Assembly (NCBI RefSeq): GCF_016862315.1
Contig: NZ_BOMS01000092.1
Coordinates: forward strand, 44,387-108,386
Direction of reading: 5' to 3'
From: Actinoplanes palleronii
Lineage (GTDB): Bacteria; Actinomycetota; Actinomycetes; Mycobacteriales; Micromonosporaceae
DNA: 64,000 nt
Position 1 is the first letter of the stretch, and each line of letters opens with the position of its first letter. Below, one piece after another: positions 33,552 through 43,969 of this stretch. A program made the translations under genes and the position numbers. A model generated the notes under the pieces. The model made no database searches and was not told the origin of the DNA. It was given only the letters and a program-made list of their open reading frames with translations.

Positions 33552-34415
33552 TCAGCCCTTCAGCGCCGCCGCCACCGCGTCGCTCAGCGACGTCGTCGGC
33601 CGCCCGATCAGCTCCCGCAGGTCACTGCCCGGGTTGTCCAGCGCCCCGTTCTCCTTGATGTGCACGTCGGTGTCCGCCAGGATCGCCGCAAACCCCTCCG
33701 GCACCCCCGCACCAGCCAGGATCGTGACCAACTGGTCGGCGGGCACATCGCTGTACCCGATCTCCGTCCCGGTCTGCTTGCTCACCTCGGCCGCCAGCTC
33801 AGCCATCGTGAACGGCGTGTCCCCGCCCAGCTCGTACACGGACTTCACGTCGTCGGCCACCAGCACCGCGGCTGCTGCCTCGGCGTAGTCGGCGCGGCTG
33901 GCCCCGGCGATCCGGCCCTCGCCGGAGCTGCCCAGGAAGCCGCCGTTCGCCGTCGCGGTCGGGATCTGCGCGGTGTAGTTCTCGTGGTACCAGCCGTTGC
34001 GCAGGAACGAGTGCTTCAGGCCGGACGCCGCGAGGGCCTCCTCGGTCGCCTTGTGGTCGGCGGCTAGCAGGACCGGGGTGGTGTCGGCCCGCAGGATGCT
34101 GGTGTACGCCACGAACCCGACCCCGGCCGCCTTGGCCGCCTCGATCGCCGCGTGGTGCTGGGCGAGCCGGCTGCCCGGCGAGCTGGTGGAGACGAGCAGC
34201 AGCCGGTCGACGCCGGCGAACGCGGTGGCCAGGGTCTCCGGCTTGTCGAAGTCGGCCGCACGGACCTGGACGCCGCGGGCGAGCAGCCCGGCCGCCTTCT
34301 CCGGGGACCGCACCGCCGCGATGATCGAGCTCGGCTCGACACCTCGGCTGAGCAGGGCCTCGACGACGAGACGGCCGAGGTGTCCGGTGGCGCCGGTGAC
34401 AGCGATGGTGGTCAT
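33552..34415 (-). CDS. NmrA/QorB-like NAD(P)H-binding oxidoreductase
   Basis: A 287-residue atypical short-chain dehydrogenase. The N-terminal dinucleotide motif is TGATGHLGRLV, and the body (LLLVSTSSPGSRLAQHHAAIEAAKAAGV, RNGWYHENY) matches QorB-type NAD(P)H:quinone reductases. It would detoxify quinones or similar electrophiles. The ATG at 34415 has GAAGGAG six bases upstream. It is divergent from an HxlR regulator bearing a single cysteine, the arrangement known for redox-controlled quinone reductase genes. Confidence 0.85.
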   Translation of the reverse strand: MTTIAVTGATGHLGRLVVEALLSRGVEPSSIIAAVRSPEKAAGLLARGVQVRAADFDKPETLATAFAGVDRLLLVSTSSPGSRLAQHHAAIEAAKAAGVGFVAYTSILRADTTPVLLAADHKATEEALAASGLKHSFLRNGWYHENYTAQIPTATANGGFLGSSGEGRIAGASRADYAEAAAAVLVADDVKSVYELGGDTPFTMAELAAEVSKQTGTEIGYSDVPADQLVTILAGAGVPEGFAAILADTDVHIKENGALDNPGSDLRELIGRPTTSLSDAVAAALKG

Positions 34416-34538
34416 GAGAGCTCCTTCAGGGCCAGCAGTGGGTGCTGCATCCGAGAATGCACTAACTTTTCGAAAGCGCCAACTGCAAGTGGGCACCATC
34501 ACCAAGGAAAGCACGGTGGAGCTGGGTATATTCGACGC
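34416..34538. promoter_or_regulatory. Divergent promoter region of reductase and HxlR regulator
   Basis: A 123-bp gap, AT-rich relative to its surroundings. On the plus strand a -10-like TATATT (34527-34532) is only 6 bp before the regulator's ATG, so that transcript would be nearly leaderless or the promoter lies further upstream. TGCAT/ATGCA arms around 34446-34461 and CTTTTCGAAAG around 34467-34476 are candidate regulator sites. Confidence 0.35.
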
Positions 34539-34931
34539 ATGACTGATCCCGCCGACGACCTGATCCCCAGCGTCTTCGCCCGGGACTGCACCTCCCGCGG
34601 CGTGATGAACAACGTCACCGGTCGCTGGGGCGGCCTGGCCCTGGCCGCGCTGCACGACGGCGCCTTCCGATTCAACGCCCTGCGCCGCCGGGTCGACGGC
34701 GTGAGCGAGAAAATGCTCGCCCAGACCCTGCAGGCGCTCGAGCGCGACGGCCTGGTCCACCGCGAGGTGCAGGCCACCATCCCGCCGCGGGTGGAATACA
34801 CCCTGACCCCGCTCGGCGCCCGGGTCGCCACCAAGCTGAAAGAGCTGATCGAGCTGCTCGAGGGCGAGATCGACCAGGTGCAGTCGGCGCGCGAGGAGTA
34901 CGACCGGGAGCACCCCGCCCCGGTGCGGTAG
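34539..34931 (+). CDS. HxlR family regulator with a single redox-type cysteine (QorR-like)
   Basis: A 130-residue winged-helix regulator. The only cysteine, C17, sits in the CTSRGVMNNVTGRW motif at the position used by the redox sensor QorR of Corynebacterium, which forms intersubunit disulfides and so leaves DNA. Helix-turn-helix residues lie at about 30-75 (ALRRRVDGVSEKMLAQTLQALERDGL). The ATG at 34539 is chosen; the longer frame upstream shadows the reductase gene. Divergence from a quinone-reductase-like gene supports a quinone/thiol stress switch. Confidence 0.88.
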   Translation: MTDPADDLIPSVFARDCTSRGVMNNVTGRWGGLALAALHDGAFRFNALRRRVDGVSEKMLAQTLQALERDGLVHREVQATIPPRVEYTLTPLGARVATKLKELIELLEGEIDQVQSAREEYDREHPAPVR

Positions 34932-34940
34932 GTTGCGATC

Positions 34941-35285
34941 GTGAGCACGTCGATTCAGCCCGAGGTCCTGCCGTCCGGCACCGGTTGTGTGGAGTGTCTG
35001 GAGTCCGCCGGTTGGTGGGTCCACCTGCGCCGATGTGCGCAGTGCGGGCACATCGGCTGCTGCGACACCTCGCCCTCGCAGCACGCCACGGCACACTTCC
35101 GGGAGACCGGCCACCCCGTGATCCAGTCTTTTGAACCGGGCGAGGACTGGTTCTGGGACTATCGGAGTGAGCAGGCGGACAACGGCCCCGAACTGGCCGC
35201 ACCCACCAGTCACCCGGACGATCAGCCGGTGCCCGGCCCGGACGGCGCCGTACCGGCGGACTGGCGCACCAAGATTCACCGGTAG
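34941..35285 (+). CDS. UBP-type zinc finger protein
   Basis: A 114-residue protein that is almost only a UBP-type zinc finger: C16, C19, C32, C35, C40, C41, H48, H52 and H58 are spaced as in the ubiquitin-protease zinc finger (GCVECL...RRCAQCGHIGCCD...HATAHFRETGHP). Such stand-alone fingers are common in actinobacteria; their function is not known. The GTG start is 9 bp after the HxlR gene, so the two are probably co-transcribed. Confidence 0.85.
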   Translation: MSTSIQPEVLPSGTGCVECLESAGWWVHLRRCAQCGHIGCCDTSPSQHATAHFRETGHPVIQSFEPGEDWFWDYRSEQADNGPELAAPTSHPDDQPVPGPDGAVPADWRTKIHR

Positions 35286-35361
35286 GAGTCAGACCTCTCC
35301 GGCGTTCGGCGGTTGCAACCGGAAGGAAGCCGAGCAAACCGTACGAAGGCCTTGAGTCTTC

Positions 35362-35387
35362 CTCAGGTGGCCAAGCTCATGGTCGAT
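35362..35387 (+). promoter_or_regulatory. Candidate FliA/WhiG-type promoter of the chemoreceptor
   Basis: CTCA (35362-35365), a 16-bp spacer and GTCGAT (35382-35387) approximate the CTCA/TAAA-N15-17-GCCGAW pattern of the FliA/WhiG sigma class. It lies about 35 bp upstream of the chemoreceptor start. The -10 half has two mismatches. Confidence 0.3.
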
Positions 35388-35419
35388 CGTGTGGGCAGTC
35401 AGCCAACCCTGGAGGGAAG

Positions 35420-36979
35420 ATGCTCGGCCTGGAGAACATCGGCACAGCCAAACGGCTGGGCATCATCGTCGTCACCGGCGCGGTCGCGCTCGGTGGCATG
35501 GCTGCCATCACCCTGATCGGCCAGAACAATCTGGCCGAACAGGGTCTGCGTGTCAGCGAGCTGCAGTGCGGCCAGGCCGCGCTCAACCACCTGAACAACC
35601 GGCAGAGCGAGCTCAAGGTGGACGCCTACCGGGCGGCCCTGGGCCAGGACGTCACCCAGGACGCGGCGGACGACATCCAGTCCTCGGTCGACGCCTCGGC
35701 GGGGGTGAACTCCTGTGGCCTGCCGGCTCCGATCGTCGAGCAGTTCACGAGCTACGACGCGGACTTCGCCGACTTCAACACGTTCATCAACGACTTCGTC
35801 GCGGCCGGTGTGGCCGACCCCAAGTCGGTGATCGACAAGATCGACCAGATCGCCGAGAAGAACAACCAGACCGACGACGACCTGGACGCGATCACCGAGG
35901 TGGTGGAGAAGGAGGTCGCGGCGCAGCAGGCCGCGATGGTCAGCACCGTCGGCTCCACCCGGAACACCGCGATCGTGGTCGCCCTGATCGCGCTGGCCCT
36001 GCTGGTCGGCATGGCGATCCCGATGGTCCGCTCGATCCTCGGCCCGATCCGCCGGATCGGCCTGGTGATCGAGGCGCTGGACCGCGGTGACCTGACCGGG
36101 CGCAGCCACATCAAGACCCGCGACGAGCTGGGTGTGATGGCACAGGGCCTGGACCGCTCGCTGGACAAGCTGCGCGACTCGATGACCACCATCGCCAAGG
36201 ACTCCGACTCGCTGGCCACCGCGGCCACCGAGCTGGCCGCGGTCTCCGCGGAGATCGCCTCGGCGGTCGACAACACCGACCGGCAGAGCAGCTCGGCCGC
36301 CACCGAGGCGGACGAGATCTCCCGCAACGTGCAGAGCGTCGCGGCCGGTTCCGAGGAGATGGGCCTGTCGATCCGGGAGATCTCCCGCAACGCCGCCGAG
36401 GCCGCCCAGGTCGCCTCGATCGCGGTCGGTGAGGCGGCGCGGGCCACCGAGACGATCCGCAAGCTCGGCGACTCGTCGGCCGAGATCGGCAACGTGATCA
36501 AGCTGATCACCAGCATCGCCGAGCAGACCAACCTGCTCGCTCTGAACGCCACCATCGAGGCGGCGCGGGCCGGCGACGCCGGCAAGGGCTTCGCCGTGGT
36601 CGCCTCCGAGGTCAAGGACCTGGCACAGGAGACCGCCCGAGCCACCGAGGACATCGGCAGCCGGGTCCTCGCGATCCAGCAGGACACCAGCGGCGCGGTC
36701 GAGGTGATCAACCGGATCTCCGAGGTGATCGCGCAGATCAACGACTTCCAGACCACCATCGCCTCGGCGGTGGAGGAGCAGACCGCCACCACCGGCGAGA
36801 TGAGCCGCAGCATCGGCGAGGTGGCGGCCGGCTCGAACCGGATCGCCTCGAACATCACCGACGTCTCGTCGGCCAGCCAGGCCACCGTCAGCGGGGTCAA
36901 CCAGACCCGCGAGGCCAGCGAAGAGGTCTCCCGGACCGCCGAGGAGCTGCGGGCCCTGGTGGGCGCGTTCACGTTCTGA
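35420..36979 (+). CDS. Methyl-accepting chemotaxis protein
   Basis: A 519-residue transmembrane chemoreceptor. TM1 is at about 14-34. An extracellular helical sensor domain (about 35-182) with two cysteines (C50, C99) could hold a disulfide. TM2 is at about 184-204, a HAMP domain follows to about 258, and a long coiled-coil signalling domain ends the protein. The kinase-binding tip reads IAEQTNLLALNATIEAARAG. The ligand cannot be predicted. GGAGGG stands just before the ATG. It is followed by a clean terminator. Its presence implies a chemotaxis and motility system elsewhere in the genome. Confidence 0.93.
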   Translation: MLGLENIGTAKRLGIIVVTGAVALGGMAAITLIGQNNLAEQGLRVSELQCGQAALNHLNNRQSELKVDAYRAALGQDVTQDAADDIQSSVDASAGVNSCGLPAPIVEQFTSYDADFADFNTFINDFVAAGVADPKSVIDKIDQIAEKNNQTDDDLDAITEVVEKEVAAQQAAMVSTVGSTRNTAIVVALIALALLVGMAIPMVRSILGPIRRIGLVIEALDRGDLTGRSHIKTRDELGVMAQGLDRSLDKLRDSMTTIAKDSDSLATAATELAAVSAEIASAVDNTDRQSSSAATEADEISRNVQSVAAGSEEMGLSIREISRNAAEAAQVASIAVGEAARATETIRKLGDSSAEIGNVIKLITSIAEQTNLLALNATIEAARAGDAGKGFAVVASEVKDLAQETARATEDIGSRVLAIQQDTSGAVEVINRISEVIAQINDFQTTIASAVEEQTATTGEMSRSIGEVAAGSNRIASNITDVSSASQATVSGVNQTREASEEVSRTAEELRALVGAFTF

Positions 36980-36997
36980 TCCGTACGACGTAGCGCG

Positions 36998-37029
36998 GAA
37001 GGGCCGGTCGCCGACGCGACCGGCCCTTC
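36998..37029 (+). terminator. Terminator hairpin after the chemoreceptor gene
   Basis: A perfect 14-bp stem (36998-37011, GAAGGGCCGGTCGC, with 37016-37029) and a CGAC tetraloop lie 18 bp after the stop and are followed by a short T-rich stretch. Confidence 0.85.
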
Positions 37030-37065
37030 TCTCATGTCCCGGGCCGGGGGGCCGATGGAACGCAC

Positions 37066-38118
37066 GTGGGAACCGAGACTGTCCAGCACCGGGCGGCGGC
37101 ACTCGACGACACGCTGCTCACCCGGCGGCGCATGGTCGAGATGGCTGCTCTGCTGTCGCGGTCGATCGGCCTGGTGACCACGCTGCTCTACGGCTTCGGC
37201 ATCGGCGGGATCGGCCCGGCCGACCCGGTGCCGGCGCTGACCGGGGTGAGCCTGCTGGGCGCGCTGCTGATGGCGGTGTCCTGCGTGTTCTCGCTGCGCG
37301 GCGTCCGGGCGCCGGGATCCCGCTGGTACACCTGCCTGAGCGTGCTGCAGGTCGCCCTGGACACGGTGACCGTGGTCGCCTTCGTGGCGGTCACCCAGGC
37401 GCACACCACGCAGACCACCTGGCCGGTGCTCGGCCTGCCGATCGCGATCGCGGCGATCCGGCACCAGCTGGCCGGCGCGCTGGCCGCGTGGGTGGTCACC
37501 TCGGTGGCGCTGCTGAGCATGCCGCTGCCGGGTGGCGAGGGCCTCGGCGGGATCTGCCTGAACATCATGATCGCTCTGATCACCGGAGCGCAGTCCAGCG
37601 CGTTCCAGCGCCAGCTCACCACCCTGCAGCAGGTCCGGCGCGAGCTGCAGCACCAGGCCAGCCACGACTCGCTGACCGGGCTGCCGAACCGGGCCCAGCT
37701 GGCCGAACGGGCCGAGCGCTGCGACGGCCGGCCGCTCGCCGTGCTGCTGCTCGACCTGAACGGGTTCAAGCAGGTCAACGACACGTACGGGCACGCCGCG
37801 GGCGACGTGCTGCTGCACGAGGTGGGTCAGCGGCTGGGCGCGGTGCTGCGCGACGGTGACCTGGCCGGGCGGCTGGGTGGCGACGAGTTCGTGGTGCTGC
37901 TGCCCGAGGGTGACGCCGCGTCGGCACGGCTGACCGGCGAGCGGATCCGGGCGGCGATCTCCCAGCCGATCACGATCAGCGGCGGCGCCGCGATGACCGT
38001 CGGGGTGAGCATCGGCGCCGCGTTCCGCCCGGCCGGGGGCACCGCGGACCTGGACGCGCTGACCGCTGAGGCGGACGCCGCCATGTACCGGGAGAAACAC
38101 GCCCGCCGGGCGGCATGA
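37066..38118 (+). CDS. Membrane-bound diguanylate cyclase (GGDEF)
   Basis: A 350-residue protein with about six N-terminal membrane helices (roughly 30-175), a short coiled coil and a GGDEF domain (about 197-345). The active-site motif GGDEF is intact at 271-275, and an inhibitory I-site RDGD at 262-265 is exactly five residues before it, so the enzyme should make c-di-GMP and be product-inhibited. The start is GTG 37066. It follows the chemoreceptor terminator, so it is probably a separate unit. The membrane part may sense a signal; it matches no domain I recognise. Confidence 0.92.
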   Translation: MGTETVQHRAAALDDTLLTRRRMVEMAALLSRSIGLVTTLLYGFGIGGIGPADPVPALTGVSLLGALLMAVSCVFSLRGVRAPGSRWYTCLSVLQVALDTVTVVAFVAVTQAHTTQTTWPVLGLPIAIAAIRHQLAGALAAWVVTSVALLSMPLPGGEGLGGICLNIMIALITGAQSSAFQRQLTTLQQVRRELQHQASHDSLTGLPNRAQLAERAERCDGRPLAVLLLDLNGFKQVNDTYGHAAGDVLLHEVGQRLGAVLRDGDLAGRLGGDEFVVLLPEGDAASARLTGERIRAAISQPITISGGAAMTVGVSIGAAFRPAGGTADLDALTAEADAAMYREKHARRAA

Positions 38119-38185
38119 TTCACCATCTGACGTTCCCGCGATGCCGCGTGCCGTTCCGCGCGCCCCGGCGTTGATCCCGCTGACG

Positions 38186-38227
38186 CCGCCCAGCCGGGAC
38201 GGTCCGGCAAACGGCCCGGCTGGGCGG
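38186..38227. terminator. Hairpin between convergent GGDEF and CoA-transferase genes
   Basis: A perfect 13-bp stem (CCGCCCAGCCGGG at 38186-38198 with 38215-38227) and a 16-nt loop sit in the 124-bp convergent gap. It is probably a shared terminator. The GGCTGGGCGG arm is not related to the dispersed repeat hairpins. Confidence 0.65.
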
Positions 38228-38242
38228 TCCCTCACGAGCGGG

Positions 38243-39325
38243 TCAGGACCAGGACTCCAAGATTTCGGCGACACTCGCGGTCCGGCTCGGTTCCGGCACG
38301 CGTGACGGCGTACGACCGAATCGCGGAGCCGGAGCGGGCTGGACCTGCCCGCCCACCTCGACAAAAGCGGACCTGGCCCGGTTGTGCGGATGGTCCGGTG
38401 CCTCGCGCGGCGAGAGCACCGGGCTGACACACGCGTCCAGTCCCGCGAAGACGTCCGCCCACTCGTCGCGGCTCCGGGTCAGGAACCGTTCCGTGAAGGT
38501 CCGCCGCAGCTCCGGCCAGGCCTTCCGGTCGAACTGGGCCGGCAGGTCCGGGTCGTCGTCGAGTCCCAGCCCCTTGAGCAGCGCGGCGTAGAACTGCGGT
38601 TCCAGCGCGCCGACCGCGACGTGCCCGCCGTCCGCAGTGGTGTACGTGTCGTAGAACGGCGCCCCGCCGTCGAGCAGGTTCTCCCCGCGCCCGCCACGCC
38701 ACGTCCCGGCCCCGATCATGCCGTGCAGGAACGTGGTGAGCAGCGCCGAGCCGTCCACCATCGCGGCGTCGACGACCTGGCCCCGGCCGGAGCGCTCGCG
38801 TTCCAGCAGCGCGGCGAGCACCCCGACGGCGAGCAGCATGCCGCCACCGGCGAAGTCGGCGAGCAGGTTGATCGGGGCGTGCGGTCGTTCACCGGCCCGG
38901 CCCAGCGGGTCGAGCGCGCCGGCGATCGCCAGGTAGTCGATGTCGTGCCCGGCCGCGGCGGCCAGCGGACCGTCCTGTCCCCATCCGGTCATCCGCCCGT
39001 AGACCAGGCGCGGGTTGATCTCGGCACACCGGTCCGGACCGAAGCCGAGCCGCTCGGCGACGCCCGGGCGGTACCCCTCGACCAGCACGTCGGCCTCGGT
39101 GATCAGGGTGAGCAGACCGGTCAGTCCGTCCGGCGACTTGAGGTCGAGGGTGACCGTGCGGCGGCCGCGCTGCAGCGGACCGGCCTGCGGAACGAGCGGT
39201 CCGGTCCCGCCCGGCCGCTCGACCAGCACCACGTCGGCGCCCAGGTCGGCGAGCACCATGCAGCCGAACGGCCCGGGAGCCAGCCCGGCCAGCTCCACGA
39301 CCCGGATCCCGTTGAGCGCGGTCAT
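38243..39325 (-). CDS. CaiB/BaiF family protein, alpha-methylacyl-CoA racemase-like
   Basis: A 360-residue family III CoA-transferase fold. GHDIDYLA (H127) and LLADFAGGG (D157) supply the histidine/aspartate pair that performs alpha-proton exchange in mycobacterial alpha-methylacyl-CoA racemase (H126/D156), here at almost the same numbers. Epimerising 2-methylacyl-CoAs would feed branched substrates into the adjoining beta-oxidation genes. A CoA-transferase role is the alternative. It is the last gene of the minus-strand operon, separated from fadB-like by 85 bp. Confidence 0.85.
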   Translation of the reverse strand: MTALNGIRVVELAGLAPGPFGCMVLADLGADVVLVERPGGTGPLVPQAGPLQRGRRTVTLDLKSPDGLTGLLTLITEADVLVEGYRPGVAERLGFGPDRCAEINPRLVYGRMTGWGQDGPLAAAAGHDIDYLAIAGALDPLGRAGERPHAPINLLADFAGGGMLLAVGVLAALLERERSGRGQVVDAAMVDGSALLTTFLHGMIGAGTWRGGRGENLLDGGAPFYDTYTTADGGHVAVGALEPQFYAALLKGLGLDDDPDLPAQFDRKAWPELRRTFTERFLTRSRDEWADVFAGLDACVSPVLSPREAPDHPHNRARSAFVEVGGQVQPAPAPRFGRTPSRVPEPSRTASVAEILESWS

Positions 39326-39410
39326 GGCTGAGCCTCCATCGGCATGCCCTCCCGGCCCTCGCCTGCGGGGCCGCTGGTAGGAGCGGGTGGCTGCCGCTCG
39401 GTGCGGTCGG

Positions 39411-41437
39411 TCATGCCGGTGCGAACCGTTCGCCGTACCGCGCCGCGAGCTCGGTGGCTCGGCCCTTGAAGTCGGGGTGCTGCTCGACGTAGCGGATCAC
39501 GCCGCCGGTCCAGGCCGGGAATCCGATGCCCAGGATCGATCCGATGTTGCCGTCCGCGTCGGTCCGCAAGACCCCTTCGGTACGACAGCGCAGCGCGTCC
39601 AGGGCCTCACTGAACAGCAGACGCTCCTGCAGATCGGCGAACGGGACCGCTCGTCCCTCGTCGGTGGCCAGCTCGGCCAACCCGGTCCAGAGCCTGCCGC
39701 GCCGCCCGTTCTCGTACGCATAAAAACCGCGCCCCGACGACCGCCCGGAGCGATCGTGTTCGGTCAACATCGTCTCGACGAGAGCGTGCGCCCGCTCGTG
39801 CCCGACCGCCACCCCGGCCGCCCGGTACGCCAGGTGGATCTTGCGCATCAGCGTCAGCGTGACCTCGTCGGCGAGCGCCAGCGGACCGGTCGGGTACCCG
39901 GCCTGCAGCGCGGCCTGCTCGACCGACGCGGCCGGCACCCCCTCGGCGACCATCCCGATCGCCTCGTTGATGAACTGGCCGATCACCCGGCTGGTGAAGA
40001 AGCCGCGCCCGTCGTTGACCACGATCGGCGTCTTGCCGATCCGGCGGCCCAGGTCGAACGCCCGGGCGATGGCCGCGTCACCGGTCCGCTCGCCGACCAC
40101 GATCTCCAGCAGCGGCATCTTGCCGACCGGGGAGAAGAAGTGCATGCCGATGAAGTCGGCCGGCCGGCTCACCCCCTCGGCCAGGCCGGTGATCGGCAGC
40201 GTGGAGGTGTTCGAGGCGAGCAGCGCGCCGGGCGCCAGGACCGGCTCGATCTCCGCGAACACCTGATGCTTCAGCGTCGGGTCCTCGAACACCGCCTCGA
40301 TCACCACGTCGCAGCCGCGCAGGTCCTCGACGTCGGCGGTGGTGGTGATCCGGGCCAGCACGGCCGGATCACCTTCGGTCACGGCGCGGGCCGCGGCCTC
40401 CGGCGTGACGTCCTTGACCACCACGTCGAGGCCGGCCCTCGCGCAGGCGTACGCGATCCCGGCGCCCATCATCCCGGCGCCCAGCACCGCGACCTTGCGA
40501 GCCGGCGCGACCTCGGCCGCCGGCCGGGCCTGCCCGCCGTTGACCGCGCGCATGTCGAAGAAGAACGCGCCGATCATGTTCTTCGCGATCCGGCCGGTGA
40601 GCAGCGTGATCAGCCGCCGGGTCTCGATCACGAACGCGGACTCCAGGTCGACCTGGGCGCCCTCCACGGCGGCCGCCAGGATCGCCTCGGGCGCCGGCAT
40701 CCGGTTGCCCTTGAGCTGCTTGCGCAGCGTGGCCGGGAAGGCCGGCAGCTGCGCGGCGAGTTTCGGGGTGGCCGGCGTGCCGCCGGGGATCCGGTAGCCG
40801 GGCCGGTCCCAGGGCTGTGCCGCGTCCGGGTTCGCCGCGATCCACTCCCGGGCCTTGGTGATCAGCTCCTCCGGGGTGGCGACGATCTCGTCGACCAGGC
40901 CGCCGTCGCGGGCCGCGGCCGGCTTGAGCCGCTTGCCGGTGAGCAGCCAGGTCATCAGGGCCGGGGCGAGACCCAGCATCCGTACGGTCCGGGTCACCCC
41001 GCCGGCGCCGGGCAGCAGCCCGAGGGTCACCTCGGGGAAGCCGAGCCGGGTGCCCGGCGCGTCCAGGGCGATCCGGTGGTGTGCGGCGAGCGCGATCTCC
41101 AGCCCGCCTCCGAGCGCGGCCCCGTTGATCGCGGCGACCACCGGCCGGCCGTACGTCTCGAGCCGCCGCAGATCCCGCTTGATCGTGCCGAGCAGGTCGA
41201 ACAGCGCGGGCGCGTCCTCCGGCCGGGCCTGGCTCATCATCGGCAGGTCGCCGCCGGCGAAGAACGTGCTCTTCGCGCTCGCCACGATCACACCGGTGAC
41301 CTGGTCGCGCTCGGCCTCGAGGCGGTCCAGCGCGGCGCTCATCGCGGCCGTGTAGACGGCATTCATCGTGTTGGCCGATTGGTCCGGGTCATTCATCGTC
41401 AGCGTGACGATGCCGGCCTCGTCCCGGGCGTACTCGA

Positions 41438-41441
<4 letters not shown>
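39411..41441 (-). CDS. Bifunctional enoyl-CoA hydratase/3-hydroxyacyl-CoA dehydrogenase (FadB/FadJ type)
   Basis: A 676-residue trifunctional-enzyme alpha subunit. The N-terminal crotonase domain (1-190) has catalytic glutamates E115 (GGGLEIALA) and E137 (GFPEVTLG). A Rossmann motif GAGMMG at 321-326 opens the NAD-dependent dehydrogenase domain, and a C-terminal helical domain follows. It performs the hydration and second oxidation of beta-oxidation and should pair with the thiolase encoded just upstream, whose stop overlaps this start (ATGA). Confidence 0.92.
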
Positions 41442-42656
<1,215 letters not shown>

Positions 42657-42667
<11 letters not shown>

Positions 42668-43835
42668 GGGCGATCAGCTCCTTCATGATCTCGTTGGTAC
42701 CGCCGTAGATCTTCTGGACCCGGGCGTCGGCGTACATCCGGGCGATCGGGTACTCGGTGGTGTAGCCGTAGCCGCCGAAGATCTGCAGGCAGCGGTCGAC
42801 GACCTCGCACTGGCCCTCGGTCAGGTAGAGCTTGGCCATCGCGGCGGTCGCCACGTCCAGTTCACCCCGGGCGTGCCGGACGATGCAGTCGTCCAGGAAA
42901 ATCCGCGAGACCCGGGTCCGGGTCGCGCACTCCGCCAACACCATGCGGGTGTTCTGGTGGCCGATCAACGGCTTACCGAAGGCGGTTCTTTCTTTTGCGT
43001 ACGCCGTGGCCAGCTCGACGGCGCGTTGCATCGCGGCGACCGCGCCCACCCCGATCACCAGGCGTTCCTGCGGGAGCTGGCGCATCAGCTGATAGAAGCC
43101 GGTGTTCTCGGCCTCCGCGCCGCCCAGCACGTTCGCGGCCGGCACCCGGAAGTCGTCGAAGAACAGCTCGGCGGTGTCGTTCGCGTGCAGCCCGATCTTC
43201 TCCAGGTTGCGGCCCCGGCGGAACCCGGGCGCGTCGTCGGTCAGCTCGCAGATCAGCAGCGAGATGCCGTGCGCCTTCGCCGACCGGTCGGTGGTCACCG
43301 CCAGGATCAGCAGCCCGGCCAGGTGCCCGTTGGTGATGAACGTCTTGGTACCGCTGACCAGGAAGTCGTCGCCGTCGCGCACCGCCCGGGTACGGATCGC
43401 CTGCACGTCCGAGCCGCCGTCCGGCTCGGTCATCGCGATCGCCCCGATCAGCTCGCCGCTGCACAGCTGCGGCAGCCAGCGCCGCTTCTGCTCCTCGGTG
43501 CCGTACGCCGTGAGGTAACCCGTGATGATCCCGCTGTGCACGGCGAGCCCGAGGCTGCCCTCGCCGGTCAGGGTCTGCTCGTGCAGCAGCACCGCCTCGT
43601 GGGTGACGTCGCCGCCTCCGCCGCCGTACTCCTCCGGCACCGAGAGGCCGAGCAGGCCGAGCTCGCCGGCTCGCCGGTAGTGCTCGCGGTCGGGGTGGCC
43701 CTGCTTCTCCAGGCGGGCGGCGTGCGGCACGACTTCCTTGAGGAAGAAGGTGCGCGCCAGCTCGGCGAGGTCGTCGTGCTCCGGCTTACGCCACGGCTCG
43801 GCGTAGGTCTCCAGTCCAGGCGTCGGCATCGACAT
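42657..43835 (-). CDS. Acyl-CoA dehydrogenase (long-chain/isovaleryl type active site)
   Basis: A 392-residue flavoenzyme for the first step of beta-oxidation. AIAMTEPDGGSD and KTFITNG are family signatures. The C-terminal segment reads IYGGTNEIMKELIAR: the glutamate of the YEGT motif used by short/medium-chain enzymes is a glycine, as in LCAD and isovaleryl-CoA dehydrogenase, where the base comes from the middle of the protein (here probably E257 in LPQERLVIG). I start at the ATG 43835 (MSMPTPG); an ATG two codons later is equally possible. It is the first gene of the operon. Confidence 0.9.
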
Positions 43836-43969
43836 ACCCTCGAATACTATTGGCGATGTGTCAACAAGCTCGTGACGAATTGGCGGCATCCTTCGTTCGG
43901 TGCGGCGGCCCCATCGGCGAACCGGGCATCTCGGAAGCCGATGAATCGACGTGCCGTAAGGTCACGACT

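Noticed and set aside
35310..35400. Possible c-di-GMP-I (GEMM) riboswitch before the chemoreceptor, because of GAGCAAACC...CGAA
   Set aside because: The conserved GGACGCAAAGC segment and the expected second stem with its receptor are missing, and the flanks do not pair. The resemblance is limited to about 14 bases.
38186..38227. Another copy of the dispersed hairpin repeat
   Set aside because: It shares only CAGCC/GGCTG with the family; the AGGGGTG...GAGGCACC part and the head block are absent. Treated as an ordinary terminator.
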